Shown: positions 52,654 through 62,256, counted from the first letter of the stretch. The stretch is 64,000 bases of DNA from Corynebacterium vitaeruminis DSM 20294 (GCF_000550805.1 NZ_CP004353.1:1302001-1366000), one strand, 5' to 3'. Translations and numbers: made by a program. The notes: generated from the letters alone by a model not told the origin.

Positions 52654-53814
52654 ATGACCTTGGCCTACCGCTATCTCGACGCCTCCGCCACCGCGCCGCT
52701 TCGCCCCGAGGCCCAGGCCGCCATGCTGCGGGTGTGGCAGCAGGGCCAGGCCAACGCCTCGAGCGTGCACCAGGCAGGTCACCGCGCCGCCCGAGAGCTC
52801 GAGCGGTCCCGCGCCACGATCGCCAGCGCCTTCGGGGTGCGCCCCGGCGGGGTGGTGTTCACCTCCGGGGGCACGGAGGCCAACAACCTGGCGATCATCG
52901 GCCGGGCGTTGGCCGCGCCCCGCGGCCGCCACCTAGTAACCACGGAGATCGAGCACTCCTCGGTGCTAGAAAGCTGCCGCTACCTTGAGCGCACGCACGG
53001 CTTCGAGCTGAGCTACCTGCCCGTCGACGGACGCGGACGCCTCGTGGACGCAGCCATCCCCGAGGTGTTGCGCGCGGATACGACGCTCGTCGCCGTGGGA
53101 CTGGCCAACGCGGAGGTCGGAACGGTCCAGGACCTTTCCCTGCTTGCCGACGCCACGCGGAAAGCCCGTATCCACCTGCATGTCGATGCCGTGCAGGCCG
53201 CGCCCTCGCTGCCGGTGAGCCTCGCCGCCGGTTCTTGGCCGGGGGAGGGCGTGGACTCCCTGGCGCTCGCCTCGCATAAGTTCGGCGGCCCGCAGGGCAT
53301 GGGGGCGCTCCTCCTGCCGCGCGACGTGCCGCTCGAGCCGCTCATCCACGGCGGCCACCACGAGGGCGACCGGCGCGCCGGGACGGAGAATGTGGCCGGT
53401 GCCGCGGGCTTCGCCGCGGCAGGCGAGGCCTCCCGCCAGCACCTGGGGCGCGATGCGGTGGCGCTCATGTCGAGCCGCGACGCGCTCATCGCCGCGGTGT
53501 TCGGCGGCGTGCCCGGCGCGCGGCTGACCGGCCACGCGACCGAGCGCCTGCCGGGGCACGCCAGCTTCGTCGTCGAGGGCACCAGCGGCGAGGCGATCCT
53601 CGTCGCGCTGGACACCGCCGGCTTCGCGGTCTCGTCTGGCTCGGCCTGCAAGGCGGGCAGCGACGAGCCCTCGCCCGCGCTGCTAGCGATGGGGATCCCG
53701 TCCGAGCTCGCGCGCTCGGCGATTCGCTTTACCCTGCCGGCGCCGATCGACGAGGCAACTATTACTCGCATCGTCGAGGTGATGCGCGGGGAGGTTGTAG
53801 GCTCGCGGCCGTAG
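52654..53814 (+). CDS. nadS: Cysteine desulfurase NadS
   Basis: A 386-residue PLP-dependent NifS-like enzyme. The PLP Lys is K209 (ASHKFGGPQG), and the active-site Cys is C332 (SSGSACKAGS) in the mobile loop. As the last gene of the NAD operon it most likely supplies sulfur for the NadA [4Fe-4S] cluster. GGAAAGCG precedes the ATG. Its TAG stop runs directly into an R18 element. Confidence 0.93.
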   Translation: MTLAYRYLDASATAPLRPEAQAAMLRVWQQGQANASSVHQAGHRAARELERSRATIASAFGVRPGGVVFTSGGTEANNLAIIGRALAAPRGRHLVTTEIEHSSVLESCRYLERTHGFELSYLPVDGRGRLVDAAIPEVLRADTTLVAVGLANAEVGTVQDLSLLADATRKARIHLHVDAVQAAPSLPVSLAAGSWPGEGVDSLALASHKFGGPQGMGALLLPRDVPLEPLIHGGHHEGDRRAGTENVAGAAGFAAAGEASRQHLGRDAVALMSSRDALIAAVFGGVPGARLTGHATERLPGHASFVVEGTSGEAILVALDTAGFAVSSGSACKAGSDEPSPALLAMGIPSELARSAIRFTLPAPIDEATITRIVEVMRGEVVGSRP

Positions 53815-53831
53815 GCGTCGACAAGCGAAAA
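53814..53831 (+). repeat. R18 element (abuts nadS stop)
   Basis: GGCGTCGACAAGCGAAAA begins at the last base of the nadS TAG; a full consensus copy. Confidence 0.78.
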
Positions 53832-53877
53832 CCGCAGGCAGAGGCCATGTCGCGTGGGCTTTGTAGGGTGGCAGCCG

Positions 53878-54354
53878 ATGGCTACTGAAATCGAAACCTT
53901 AAAGCAACGCGTCGCCCGCTCGCGGCCGAGCGTGGGGTTTTTCTACTCGGTGTTCGTGACGTTGACCGCGGCGCTGTTTCTCGCGGCGTTGTTCCTCGAC
54001 GATCCCGCAACGCGCGCGGCGCTGCTCGATCTCGGCGCGAAAGTGCTGGGGCCGATTGCCGCCGCGTGTGTTGCGTGGCTGGGCGTGGCGCACACCGTGC
54101 GGAACAACCGGCGCCAGGAGGTGTTGAAGGAGTGGCACGCTAACGTGCGCTGGGCCGCCGAGCTGTGCCTTGACGGGAGCGAGCAGAGGCTGCTGCTCGG
54201 CGTCGGGCTGCTTGACGCCCTCGATAACCACCCTGACCTCGAGGAACCGGAGCAGGCCTTCATCGACGCGGCGCTCGACGGCATTGCGGAGGCCTATCTT
54301 GAAAGCGGTTTTGTGGGCTACGATGAGGGCCAAGAAAGGAGTGATACCCCATGA
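53878..54354 (+). CDS. Small membrane protein, unknown function
   Basis: A 158-residue protein with two membrane segments (about residues 19-42 and 53-76; SVGFFYSVFVTLTAALFLAALF) and a C-terminal acidic cytoplasmic domain with an ERSDTP end. The ATG at 53878 is used; an upstream ATG at 53854 is possible. I recognise no domain. It overlaps the next small gene by four bases (ATGA), so the two are coupled. Confidence 0.65.
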   Translation: MATEIETLKQRVARSRPSVGFFYSVFVTLTAALFLAALFLDDPATRAALLDLGAKVLGPIAAACVAWLGVAHTVRNNRRQEVLKEWHANVRWAAELCLDGSEQRLLLGVGLLDALDNHPDLEEPEQAFIDAALDGIAEAYLESGFVGYDEGQERSDTP

Positions 54355-54524
54355 CCCAGGACATTCGTGAGACCTCGCGCGATCGCGACAGGCTGCCGCG
54401 CTACCCGGAGCGGCCGTCGAAGGGCCAGATCGCCGCGGCCAAGCTCATCATCAAGCGCGCCGAGGAGGGCAAGGGAAAGCTGCCCGTCACTCCCGGGGTG
54501 CGGTACATGGCTAGCTTCGGCTAG
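54351..54524 (+). CDS. 57-residue basic small protein coupled to the membrane gene
   Basis: The ATG (54351) overlaps the upstream TGA as ATGA, and AAGGAGTGAT lies upstream. The 57-residue product is charged (DIRETSRDRDRLPRYPERPSKG, then helical AAAKLIIKRAEEGKGK) and ends PGVRYMASFG. Codon use matches the neighbours. Its last four bases overlap the 3' end of dsdA on the other strand. Unknown function; translational coupling is the main evidence. Confidence 0.62.
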   Translation: MTQDIRETSRDRDRLPRYPERPSKGQIAAAKLIIKRAEEGKGKLPVTPGVRYMASFG

Positions 54525-55828
54525 GCGCCCTCGAGGGGAAAGGCGTCGAAGGCCGTGGCGGGTGCTCCTGCCGCGGCCTTGAGCGCCTCAGCTGCCTTTC
54601 GGGCGCCACGGAGCAGCTGCTCGCGCTCGCTCGCGGGCACCAGGCTTCCGCCGGTCAGCCACACGAGGTGCGTGGCGCTGGGCGGGGAGTCCACGCGCCA
54701 GGCGGCGGTCAGCCCAGCGGTGGCGGACGGCTCGACGAACACCCCCTCGGACTCGCGCAGCCAGGACACCGCCGCCAGCAGCGCCTCGTCGGTGACGGTG
54801 TGGAAGGAGCCGACCATGGGGGAAACGTGGTCGACGATGAGCTGGGAGGGGCGCTGCACCGCCAGCCCGTCGGCGAGCGTGTGCCCGGAAAGGCCCAGGT
54901 CGTAGCAGGAGGCGCCGCGCCCCAGTCCGGTGGCCACCCCGATGAGCATGCACGGGCTGTCGACCGGCTCCACGAAGTGGCAGCGAACGTGGTCGCCGAA
55001 GACGTGCTTGAGCCCGAAGGTCACCCCGCCGGGCCCGCCGCCGACCCCGCACGGCAGGTAGACGTGCAGCGGGTGCGAGGCGTCGACCGCGATGTTGGCT
55101 GCCTCAAGCTGCGCGCGCAGCCGGTGCGCGGCCACCGCGTATCCCGCAAGCAGCCCGAAGGAGTATTCGTCGTCGACGAAGTAGGCGTTTGCCTCCCGCG
55201 ATGTTTCCGCCCGCGCGGCGGCGATCGCCTCGGAGAATAGCCCCTCGTGCTCGATGACCGTCGAGCCCCTGCGCCGCAGCAGCTCCTTCTTCCACTGCTT
55301 CGCGTCCACAGACATGTGCACCCGGGTGGGGAAGCCCAGCGTGGGGCCGATCGTGCCGATGGACAGACCCAGGTTGCCGGTCGATCCGACCGCCACCTTT
55401 ATCCGGGCGGCGCGTGCGCGGAACTCCGGGCTGTCGAAGACCTCCTTTAGGGGCGCGCCGGGGGAGAGCTCCTCGGCGATCGAACACGCCAGCTGGAGCA
55501 CCTCGTGAATCCCGCCCCGGGCCTTAATCGAGCCGGAGATGGGCAGCGAGTCGTCGCGCTTGAGAAACAGGCGCCCGCGAAGCTCGCCGCCGAGCTGCTG
55601 ATTCAGGAGCCGTTGCAGCGCGGGCGCTTCCTGGATGGGGGACTCGATGAGCCCGCCCGCGGCCGCCGTCTCGGGGAAGCGGGCGGCGATCCACGGCGCG
55701 CAGCGGTCTAGCCGTTCGGCGGCCTCCTCGATAAGTCGCGCGTCGAGCGGCCGATCGAGCGGGCGTTCGCCGCGCAGCCACGCGACCGGGCGCCTAGCGG
55801 CAACCGCCCGCAGTAGCTCCTCGTTCAC
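54521..55828 (-). CDS. dsdA: D-serine dehydratase (ammonia-lyase)
   Basis: A 435-residue PLP enzyme that deaminates D-serine to pyruvate. The PLP Lys is in the segment PISGSIKARGGIHEV, and the PLP phosphate loop is PCGVGGGPGG; STGNLGLSIG is also typical. No dsdC or dsdX neighbour exists. It gives protection from, and use of, D-serine, which is plentiful in urine and brain and may indicate a host-associated niche (inference). Confidence 0.93.
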   Translation of the reverse strand: MNEELLRAVAARRPVAWLRGERPLDRPLDARLIEEAAERLDRCAPWIAARFPETAAAGGLIESPIQEAPALQRLLNQQLGGELRGRLFLKRDDSLPISGSIKARGGIHEVLQLACSIAEELSPGAPLKEVFDSPEFRARAARIKVAVGSTGNLGLSIGTIGPTLGFPTRVHMSVDAKQWKKELLRRRGSTVIEHEGLFSEAIAAARAETSREANAYFVDDEYSFGLLAGYAVAAHRLRAQLEAANIAVDASHPLHVYLPCGVGGGPGGVTFGLKHVFGDHVRCHFVEPVDSPCMLIGVATGLGRGASCYDLGLSGHTLADGLAVQRPSQLIVDHVSPMVGSFHTVTDEALLAAVSWLRESEGVFVEPSATAGLTAAWRVDSPPSATHLVWLTGGSLVPASEREQLLRGARKAAEALKAAAGAPATAFDAFPLEGA

Positions 55829-55864
55829 GCGCGTCCTCCCTCCACTTGGAATGCACCGATTGTA

Positions 55865-55894
55865 GCTTTTGCTTGCCGACGCCCACCTTCGGCG
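55865..55894 (-). repeat. R18 intergenic element with CACCTTCGGCG extension
   Basis: GCTTTTGCTTGCCGACGCC (55865-55883), then CACCTTCGGCG, the same extension as at 35287-35297. It lies upstream of dsdA and of the HD gene. Confidence 0.72.
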
Positions 55895-55970
55895 GGGAGG
55901 TTTGTATCATGAGGGAAACCCGGCACCGTGACACGCCCGGGAGAGGAACCAATGAGGAATAGGGGATCCC

Positions 55971-56543
55971 GTGCCTTCGAACCAAGCCCTGAGCCCGCGC
56001 CTGCTTCGCGCCATCAACTTCGCCGCCGTCGCGCACGATGGGCACTACCGCAAGCGCACCCACATCCCGTACGTCACCCACCTGTTCGGCGTCATGCACC
56101 TGCTCGCGAGCGTCACCGACGACGAGGATATCCTCATCGCCGCCCTGTGCCACGACACGTTGGAGGACGTCCCCGACAAGGTCACCGAGGACATGCTGCG
56201 CAAGAACTTCGGCGAGCGGGTGCTGGGCATCATCAAGGGCGTAACCAAGGACGGGAGCCTGAAGAGCTGGCAGGCGCGCTCCGACGCCTACCTCGAGCAC
56301 CTGGAAAACACGGCCAGCGAGGAGTCCGTGCTGCTCAGCGTTGCCGACAAGCTCTACAACCTCACCAGCATCCTCGTCGACCACGAGGAGATCGGGGAGG
56401 AGATCTGGACGCGCTTCAACTCCGGGAAGGATCGCCAGAAGTGGTGGTACCGCCGGGTGTATGAGGTGGCGGCGTCGCGGCTGGAGCCGAACCCGCTGCT
56501 CGAGCAGCTACGAGCCGGGGTGGAAGAGCTCGAGGCGCTGTAG
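55971..56543 (+). CDS. HD-domain phosphohydrolase (RelA/SpoT hydrolase-like)
   Basis: A 190-residue protein made of a RelA/SpoT-type HD domain alone. The metal ligands are in PYVTHLFGVMHLL and CHDTLEDVPD, with the downstream Asp in LSVADKLYNL. There is no synthetase or TGS domain. It may be a small alarmone hydrolase, but related proteins act on other nucleotides. The GTG at 55971 is preceded by GGAATAGGGGA. Confidence 0.85.
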   Translation: MPSNQALSPRLLRAINFAAVAHDGHYRKRTHIPYVTHLFGVMHLLASVTDDEDILIAALCHDTLEDVPDKVTEDMLRKNFGERVLGIIKGVTKDGSLKSWQARSDAYLEHLENTASEESVLLSVADKLYNLTSILVDHEEIGEEIWTRFNSGKDRQKWWYRRVYEVAASRLEPNPLLEQLRAGVEELEAL

Positions 56544-56601
56544 GTGGGGTGCCTACGCTATCGCTTCTTCGACTTCACGTGCTCGACTTCGCGGAGAAAA
56601 T

Positions 56602-56616
56602 TACCCCAGCGGGGTA
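56602..56616. promoter_or_regulatory. Orphan CsoR-type palindrome
   Basis: TACCCC-AGC-GGGGTA is a perfect inverted repeat like CsoR-family operators, but it lies between convergent genes (HD gene and ltbR) with no start codon nearby. Confidence 0.45.
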
Positions 56617-56661
56617 TGGAAAACCGGTGAAGTCTAGTGAGTGAAGTCGACCTTGGCTTGT

Positions 56662-56688
56662 AAGCCGAAGGCGTCGACAAGCAAAAGC
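56662..56688 (-). repeat. R18 intergenic element (abuts ltbR stop)
   Basis: GGCGTCGACAAGCAAAAGC (56670-56688), preceded by AAGCCGAA, ends at the ltbR stop codon; read from ltbR the order is TAG, then CTTTTGCTTGTCGACGCC. Confidence 0.75.
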
Positions 56689-57413
56689 TACAAGGCCTCG
56701 CTGAGGATGGCCGCGGACTTGGTGAGCGCGTCGGCCCACAACGCGCCGGGGCTCGGCTTGAGGCGCTCGGTCGGGCCGGAGATCGAGAGCACGGCCGTGA
56801 ACAGGCCCTCGGAGTTGAACACGGGCGCGGAGCAGGAGGCCAGTCCTACCTCGCGCTCGGAGACGGACTCGGCCCAGCCCTGCTCGCGGACCTGTTCGAG
56901 GTCGGCGAGCGTGATCTTGTCGGTCTTGGCGAGGATGGATTCGCGCAGCGACGGCGAGGCGTAGGCGAGGAAGACCTTGGCGGCGGAGCCCGCGGTGAGC
57001 GGGAGGCGCGTGCCCACGGGCACGGTGTTGTGCAGGCCGCTGCCGGGCTCGCGCGCGGCGATGCAGACGCGGGTGGCGCCGGCAAGCTGGTAGAGCTGCA
57101 CCGACTCGCTAGACTCGTCCATGAGGGCGGTCATGATGGGGCCTGCGACGTCGATAAGTTTGGTGGAGCTGTTGGCCCCGAGGGACGTTAGCACCGCTCC
57201 GATGGTCCAGCGCCCGTCGGTTGTGCGGGTGAGGATGTGGTGCACCTCGAGGGCGGTGGCGAGCCGGTGCGCGGTGGCGCGGGGCAGGCCGGTGGCCTCG
57301 GAGAGCTCGGAGAGCGAGCGTGGGTGTTCGGCCACGGTGAGCATGATGAGCACGGCGCGGTCGAGAACCTTAATTCCGCTTGTTGTTGCAGAATCTGTGT
57401 TAATCTGTCCCAT
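56688..57413 (-). CDS. ltbR: IclR-type repressor LtbR
   Basis: A 241-residue IclR-family regulator: N-terminal winged helix (about residues 10-70; LSELSEATGLPRATAHRLATAL) and C-terminal effector-binding domain. It is divergent from leuCD, exactly as LtbR in C. glutamicum, which represses leuB, leuCD and trp genes. A -10 TAATAT on the minus strand lies six bases before the ATG (leaderless). Confidence 0.92.
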   Translation of the reverse strand: MGQINTDSATTSGIKVLDRAVLIMLTVAEHPRSLSELSEATGLPRATAHRLATALEVHHILTRTTDGRWTIGAVLTSLGANSSTKLIDVAGPIMTALMDESSESVQLYQLAGATRVCIAAREPGSGLHNTVPVGTRLPLTAGSAAKVFLAYASPSLRESILAKTDKITLADLEQVREQGWAESVSEREVGLASCSAPVFNSEGLFTAVLSISGPTERLKPSPGALWADALTKSAAILSEAL

Positions 57414-57490
57414 GACACGATATTATCATTCCAAAATGTGAGATGCACCCCGATCGGGGTTTCGCTAGGAAGTTAGAGGTGAATTGATCC
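57414..57490. promoter_or_regulatory. ltbR/leuCD divergent control region
   Basis: The AT-rich stretch 57414-57441 holds the ltbR -10 and a -10-like TATTAT (57421-57426) for leuC. CATT-CCAA-AATG (57427-57438) is a small palindrome where LtbR may bind. AGAGGTG precedes leuC. Confidence 0.5.
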
Positions 57491-58939
57491 ATGACCAGCC
57501 CCGTGGATTCGGCCAACAAGAAGCTGACCCTCGCCGAGAAGGTATGGCGCGACCACGTCGTATCTAAAGGCGAGAACGGCGAGCCCGACCTGATCTTCAT
57601 CGACCTGCAGCTGCTGCACGAGGTGACCTCCCCGCAGGCCTTCGACGGCCTGCGCATGAACGGCCGCAAGCTGCGCCACCCCGAGCTACACCTGGCCACC
57701 GAGGACCACAACGTGCCCACCGAGGGCATCGTCAAGGGCAGCCTGCTCGAGATCAAGGACCAGACCTCCCGCACGCAGGTGGAGACCCTGCGCAAGAACT
57801 GCGAGGAGTTCGGCGTGCGCCTGCACCCGATGGGCGACATCAACCAGGGCATCGTCCACCAGGTCGGCCCGCAGCTGGGTGCGACCCAGCCGGGCATGAC
57901 CATCGTCTGCGGCGACTCCCACACCTCCACCCACGGCGCCTTCGGCGCGATGGCCTTCGGCATCGGCACCTCCGAGGTCGAGCACGTCATGGCCACCCAG
58001 ACGCTCTCGCTCAAGCCATTTAAGACCATGGCCGTCAACGTCTCCGGCGAGCTGCAGCCGGGCGTGTCCGCCAAGGACCTGATCCTCGCGATCATCGCCA
58101 AGATCGGCACCGGCGGCGGCCAGGGCCACGTCATCGAGTACCGCGGCGAGGCCATCGAGAAGCTGTCGATGGAAGCCCGCATGACCATCTGCAACATGTC
58201 CATCGAGGCCGGCGCCCGCGCGGGCATGATCGCCCCCGATCAGACCACCTTCGACTACGTCGAGGGCCGCGAGCTGGCGCCGAAGGGCGCCGACTGGGAC
58301 GCCGCCGTCGCCTACTGGAAGACCCTGCCCACCGACGAGGGCGCCGAGTTCGACAAGGTCGTCGACATCGACGGCTCCGCACTGACCCCGTTCGTCACCT
58401 GGGGCACCAACCCCGGCCAGGGCCTGCCGCTGTCCGCCAACGTGCCCAGCCCCGAGGACTTCACCAACGACAACGACAAGGCCGCTTGCGAGAAGGCCCT
58501 GAAGTACATGGACCTCACCCCGGGCACCCCGCTGCGCGAGGTCAAGGTCGACACCGTCTTCCTGGGCTCCTGCACCAACGGCCGCCTCGAGGACCTGCGC
58601 AAGGCCGCCGCCGTGGTCAAGGGCCGCAAGGTCGCCGACTCCGTGCGCTTCATGGTCGTTCCCTCCACCACCCTGGTCAAGGAGCAGGCGGAGGAAGAAG
58701 GCCTAGACAAGATCTTCATCGAGGCCGGTGCCGACTGGCGCACCGCGGGCTGCTCGATGTGCCTGGGCATGAACCCGGACCAGCTCAAGCCGGGCGAGCG
58801 CTCCGCATCCACCTCGAACCGCAACTTCGAGGGCCGCCAGGGCCCCGGCGGCCGCACCCACCTAGTCTCCCCGGAGGTCGCCGCCGCCACCGCCATCAAG
58901 GGCACCCTGGCCTCTCCCGCTGACCTTCCCGCGCTCTAA
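57491..58939 (+). CDS. leuC: 3-isopropylmalate dehydratase large subunit
   Basis: A 482-residue aconitase-family [4Fe-4S] subunit that with LeuD isomerises 2- to 3-isopropylmalate. Cluster Cys lie in SCTNGR and in [10 protein letters not shown]; the segment [24 protein letters not shown] is typical. It is likely repressed by the divergent LtbR. leuD follows 37 bases downstream. Confidence 0.96.
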   Translation: MTSPVDSANKKLTLAEKVWRDHVVSKGENGEPDLIFIDLQLLHEVTSPQAFDGLRMNGRKLRHPELHLATEDHNVPTEGIVKGSLLEIKDQTSRTQVETLRKNCEEFGVRLHPMGDINQGIVHQVGPQLGATQPGMTIVCGDSHTSTHGAFGAMAFGIGTSEVEHVMATQTLSLKPFKTMAVNVSGELQPGVSAKDLILAIIAKIGTGGGQGHVIEYRGEAIEKLSMEARMTICNMSIEAGARAGMIAPDQTTFDYVEGRELAPKGADWDAAVAYWKTLPTDEGAEFDKVVDIDGSALTPFVTWGTNPGQGLPLSANVPSPEDFTNDNDKAACEKALKYMDLTPGTPLREVKVDTVFLGSCTNGRLEDLRKAAAVVKGRKVADSVRFMVVPSTTLVKEQAEEEGLDKIFIEAGADWRTAGCSMCLGMNPDQLKPGERSASTSNRNFEGRQGPGGRTHLVSPEVAAATAIKGTLASPADLPAL

Positions 58940-58976
58940 AGCACCGTCACCACCGAACTAGTTAAGGAAGAAACTG

Positions 58977-59567
58977 ATGGAAAAGTTTGAAACCCACACC
59001 GGTGTAGGCGTGCCGCTGACCCGCTCCAACGTGGACACCGACCAGATCATCCCCGCTGTGTTCCTCAAGCGCGTGACCCGCACCGGCTTTGAGGACGGCC
59101 TGTTTAACAACTGGCGCACCAACGAGCCTGACTTCGTGCTCAACCAGGACGCCTACAAGAACGGCTCCGTGCTCATCGCCGGCCCCGACTTCGGCACCGG
59201 CTCCTCCCGTGAGCACGCCGTCTGGGCGCTCATGGACTACGGCTTCAAGGCCGTGTTCTCCTCCCGCTTCGCCGACATCTTCCGCGGCAACTCCGGCAAG
59301 GCGGGCCTGCTCACCGGCCTCATGGAGCAGTCCGACATCGAGCTTCTGTGGAAGCAGCTCGAGCAGGAGCCGGGCAAGGAGGTCACCGTCAGCCTCGAGG
59401 ACCGCACCGTCACCTGCGGCGAGAACGTCTACTCCTTCGACGTCGACGACTACACCCGCTGGCGCCTGCTGGAGGGCCTCGACGACATCGGCCTGACCCT
59501 GCGCAAGGAGGACGAGATCGCCGCCTTCGAGGCAAAGCGCCCCTCCTTCAAGCCAAAGACGCAGTAA
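58977..59567 (+). CDS. leuD: 3-isopropylmalate dehydratase small subunit
   Basis: A 196-residue swivelling-domain subunit: [16 protein letters not shown] near the N terminus and [17 protein letters not shown] in the active-site loop. AAGGAAGAAAC precedes the ATG. It is the last gene of leuCD and ends at an intrinsic terminator. Confidence 0.96.
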   Translation: MEKFETHTGVGVPLTRSNVDTDQIIPAVFLKRVTRTGFEDGLFNNWRTNEPDFVLNQDAYKNGSVLIAGPDFGTGSSREHAVWALMDYGFKAVFSSRFADIFRGNSGKAGLLTGLMEQSDIELLWKQLEQEPGKEVTVSLEDRTVTCGENVYSFDVDDYTRWRLLEGLDDIGLTLRKEDEIAAFEAKRPSFKPKTQ

Positions 59568-59584
59568 CTTCGCAGCACAAGTGG

Positions 59585-59617
59585 AAAGCCCAGCTAGAGC
59601 AGTTTAGCTGGGCTTTT
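59585..59617. terminator. leuCD terminator
   Basis: AAAGCCCAGCTA (59585-59596) pairs exactly with TAGCTGGGCTTT (59605-59616), followed by T. Confidence 0.92.
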
Positions 59618-59740
59618 CGACGTCTATAGCAGGACGCTCTGCATCCCAGCTTCGCAGGCGTCGTGCGGCGAACCGCCTGTGGAATCAATTGTCGGCCCAA
59701 TCAGCTGAGGTCGAAGCCGTCCGCGGGAGGAGGCGTAGAA

Positions 59741-59953
59741 ATGAACATCGAAATAAGGAGAACCAACAACCGCGAGCTCGAAATGCGTCGAGACACACTC
59801 ACAAAACGACTGTTTTCTGCAATCGCCGACGATGGCGCACCCGATTTCTCCCTCGAAGACGTGAGGGAGATGTCGGCGTCAGGAATGATGAGCGTGGAGG
59901 AGCGAAAGCTGTATGACGAGCTGCGCCGCGTGGAACTGCTCCTGGGTGAGTAG
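59741..59953 (+). CDS. Small hypothetical protein
   Basis: A 70-residue frame with ATG at 59741 and a strong GGGAGGAGG (59725-59733) upstream. The product is charged and mostly helical (MNIEIRRTNNRELEMRRDTL, ending EERKLYDELRRVELLLGE). Base composition is lower in GC than the neighbours (ACAAAACGAC-type codons). I recognise no domain. It ends 22 bases before the convergent mutT1. The stretch 59618-59740 holds nothing clear. Confidence 0.55.
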   Translation: MNIEIRRTNNRELEMRRDTLTKRLFSAIADDGAPDFSLEDVREMSASGMMSVEERKLYDELRRVELLLGE

Positions 59954-59974
59954 CTAGGGCGGCGCTCGACCAAC

Positions 59975-60973
59975 TCACTTCACCGGCAGCGGGCTCTCCA
60001 GGTAGTCAGCGCCGGTGAGGTCGCCGTGGTTGAAGGAGAGCACCCACACGCTGGCCTTCTTCGCCGAGGTGTCCACGAGCGGGAGGCGGCCCTTGGCGGA
60101 CAGCAGCGCGATCATGTCGGGGATGATGAGGCCCTGGCCGCAGACGACGGAGATGCCGCCCTTGGCGATGATGTCCTCGAACGCCTGCTGCGACTTGGCC
60201 ATGTTCGTGATCCAGCCGTCGTCGCCGTAGAGCTCGTCGACTGCGACATCCACGCCGAGCGCCTCGGCGAGCGGGGCGACGGTGGACTGGCAGCGGTCGG
60301 GGACGGCCGAGTAGACGGCCGACGGGCGGAAGGGGAGCAGCATCGGCACGAGCAGCTCCGCCTGGCGTCGGCCCTTGCGGTCGAGCGGGCGCTTGTTGTC
60401 ATTGCCCGCCCAGCTGGCGCGCTTGTGGGCGTGCGCGTGACGGACGTAGAGGATCCGCGAGGTCGCGGGCAGGCGGAAGCGCTTCTCCGCCTTGTCTAGG
60501 ACGCTGCGGTCGACGTCGTAACTTAGGAGCGAGCGGGCCTCGGAGAGCGGAAGCCAGCGGATCTCGTCGACCTCGTGGTTGGGGGTGAACTCGCCGCCTA
60601 AGACCTCGCCGGTCCAGTAGTAGACCACCTTCATGCGGTCGAGGACGGGGTAGTTGACCTTGCCCAGGAGCTTGCCCAGGCGCACGTCGTAGCCGGTCTC
60701 CTCCTTGATCTCCCTCGCGGCGGTGGTGGGCAGGGACTCGCCCGGGTCGACCTTGCCCTTGGCCAGGGACCAGTCGTCGTAGTGCGGGCGGTGGATGACG
60801 GCGACCTCGATGGAGTCGACGTCCTCGAGGCTACCGCGCCACAGGACGGCGCCGGCGGCCAGCGTGGAGCGCTTGAATTCCTTCGCCGGCTGGGCGCCGA
60901 TGACCTGGTGTCGCCCCACGAGCTCGAGCTCAGAGCCCTGATCCTTGTTGTTTTCGTGAGGTTTCTTGGACAT
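59975..60973 (-). CDS. mutT1: MutT1-type Nudix hydrolase with histidine phosphatase domain
   Basis: A 332-residue two-domain protein. The Nudix box is complete (GKVDPGES at 73-80, then REIKEETGY), and the C-terminal domain is a histidine phosphatase with the catalytic RHAHA (178-182). This fusion is the actinobacterial MutT1, which degrades 8-oxo-(d)GTP and diadenosine polyphosphates, preventing oxidised nucleotides from entering DNA and RNA. The ATG at 60973 is preceded by GGAAAGG; the frame runs far upstream as antisense of gpsA. Confidence 0.93.
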   Translation of the reverse strand: MSKKPHENNKDQGSELELVGRHQVIGAQPAKEFKRSTLAAGAVLWRGSLEDVDSIEVAVIHRPHYDDWSLAKGKVDPGESLPTTAAREIKEETGYDVRLGKLLGKVNYPVLDRMKVVYYWTGEVLGGEFTPNHEVDEIRWLPLSEARSLLSYDVDRSVLDKAEKRFRLPATSRILYVRHAHAHKRASWAGNDNKRPLDRKGRRQAELLVPMLLPFRPSAVYSAVPDRCQSTVAPLAEALGVDVAVDELYGDDGWITNMAKSQQAFEDIIAKGGISVVCGQGLIIPDMIALLSAKGRLPLVDTSAKKASVWVLSFNHGDLTGADYLESPLPVK

Positions 60974-61164
60974 CGACGTGGCCTTTCCGTCCGCTCTACT
61001 AGTTCTTTGCTTGTTTATTGACGATAATCCACCCGGGGGCAATTTGCCCGTCGCCTCGGTGCGTGTGTCGGCCGGGAAGCGTTTTCCCCCACATGCGTGC
61101 AGTGGCTCCCCGCTGGGAGCCAGCTGAACGTAAGATGGACGAACCGGGGGTTGCCCATGCCGTA

Positions 61165-61177
61165 GGCGTCGAAAAGC
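61165..61177 (+). repeat. R18 element (partial)
   Basis: GGCGTCGAAAAGC, a shortened variant, 30 bases before gpsA. The rest of 60974-61207 shows only the mutT1 and gpsA control regions. Confidence 0.5.
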
Positions 61178-61207
61178 CCCAGCAAACAAACGCGCAAGGA
61201 GTGCAGA

Positions 61208-62203
61208 GTGAAGGTTGCCGTGATGGGAGCGGGCTCGTGGGGGACGACCCTCGCGAAGGTTTTTTCGGACGCTGGCTGCCGCGTCACGCTCTGGGCGCGC
61301 CGGGCCGAGGTGGCAGACGCGATCAACGCCGAGCGCCACAATCCCGACTACTTGAGCGATATCACGCTGCCGGTGGCCCTGGGGGCGACCCACGACCCGG
61401 CCGAGGCGATGCGGGAGGCGGAGATCATCGTCCTCGCCGTGCCGTCGCAGACGCTGCGTGAGAACCTCGCCCGCTGGACCGACCTCATCCCGCAGGGCGC
61501 CACGCTCGTGAGCTTGGCCAAGGGCATCGAGAAGGGGTCCTTCCTGCGCATGAGCCAGGTCATCACCGAGGTGACCGGCGTCGACGAGCAACGCATCGCC
61601 GTGCTGTCCGGGCCGAACCTCGCCCGCGAGATCGCCGAGGAACAGCCCGCGGCCACCGTCATTGCGTGCAAGGACGAAAACCGCGCCAAGCTTGTCCAAG
61701 CGGCGCTGGCCTCGCCGTACTTTAGGCCGTACACCAACTCCGACGTCATCGGCTGCGAGGTCGGCGGCGCCAGCAAGAACGTCATCGCGCTCGCCTGCGG
61801 CATGGCCTCCGGCCGGGGGTTGGGGGAGAACACCATCGCCACCGTGATCACCAGGGGGCTTGCCGAGATCACCCGCCTGGGGATCGCGATGGGCGCGGAC
61901 GCCCGCACCTTCTCCGGGCTCGCGGGCCTGGGCGACCTGGTGGCCACCTGTTCCTCGCCGCTGTCGCGCAACCGCTCCTTCGGCGCTCGCCTCGGCGAGG
62001 GCGGCACCTTGGAGGAGGCCAAGGCCGCCACCAACGGCCAGGTGGCCGAGGGGGTCATCAGCTCCCAGTCGATCTTCCAGCTCGCGCAGAAGCACAAGGT
62101 GGACATGCCGATCACGCAGGCCGTCTACGGCGTGTGCCACAAGGGTGCGGACGTGGGGGCGATGGTCGCGGCGCTCATGGGGCGCTCCAAGAAGGCGGAG
62201 TAA
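61208..62203 (+). CDS. gpsA: Glycerol-3-phosphate dehydrogenase (NAD(P)+)
   Basis: A 331-residue cytoplasmic enzyme that makes sn-glycerol 3-phosphate for phospholipids. The cofactor motif is [15 protein letters not shown]; catalytic Lys lies in [30 protein letters not shown] is typical. The GTG at 61208 is preceded by AAGGAG. It lies upstream of ddl, as in related corynebacteria. Confidence 0.96.
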   Translation: MKVAVMGAGSWGTTLAKVFSDAGCRVTLWARRAEVADAINAERHNPDYLSDITLPVALGATHDPAEAMREAEIIVLAVPSQTLRENLARWTDLIPQGATLVSLAKGIEKGSFLRMSQVITEVTGVDEQRIAVLSGPNLAREIAEEQPAATVIACKDENRAKLVQAALASPYFRPYTNSDVIGCEVGGASKNVIALACGMASGRGLGENTIATVITRGLAEITRLGIAMGADARTFSGLAGLGDLVATCSSPLSRNRSFGARLGEGGTLEEAKAATNGQVAEGVISSQSIFQLAQKHKVDMPITQAVYGVCHKGADVGAMVAALMGRSKKAE

Positions 62204-62256
62204 GAAGCGGGCCCGCGGCCCGCCGCCTAGGCGTTAAGTCCGCCGAGGAAAAAGGT

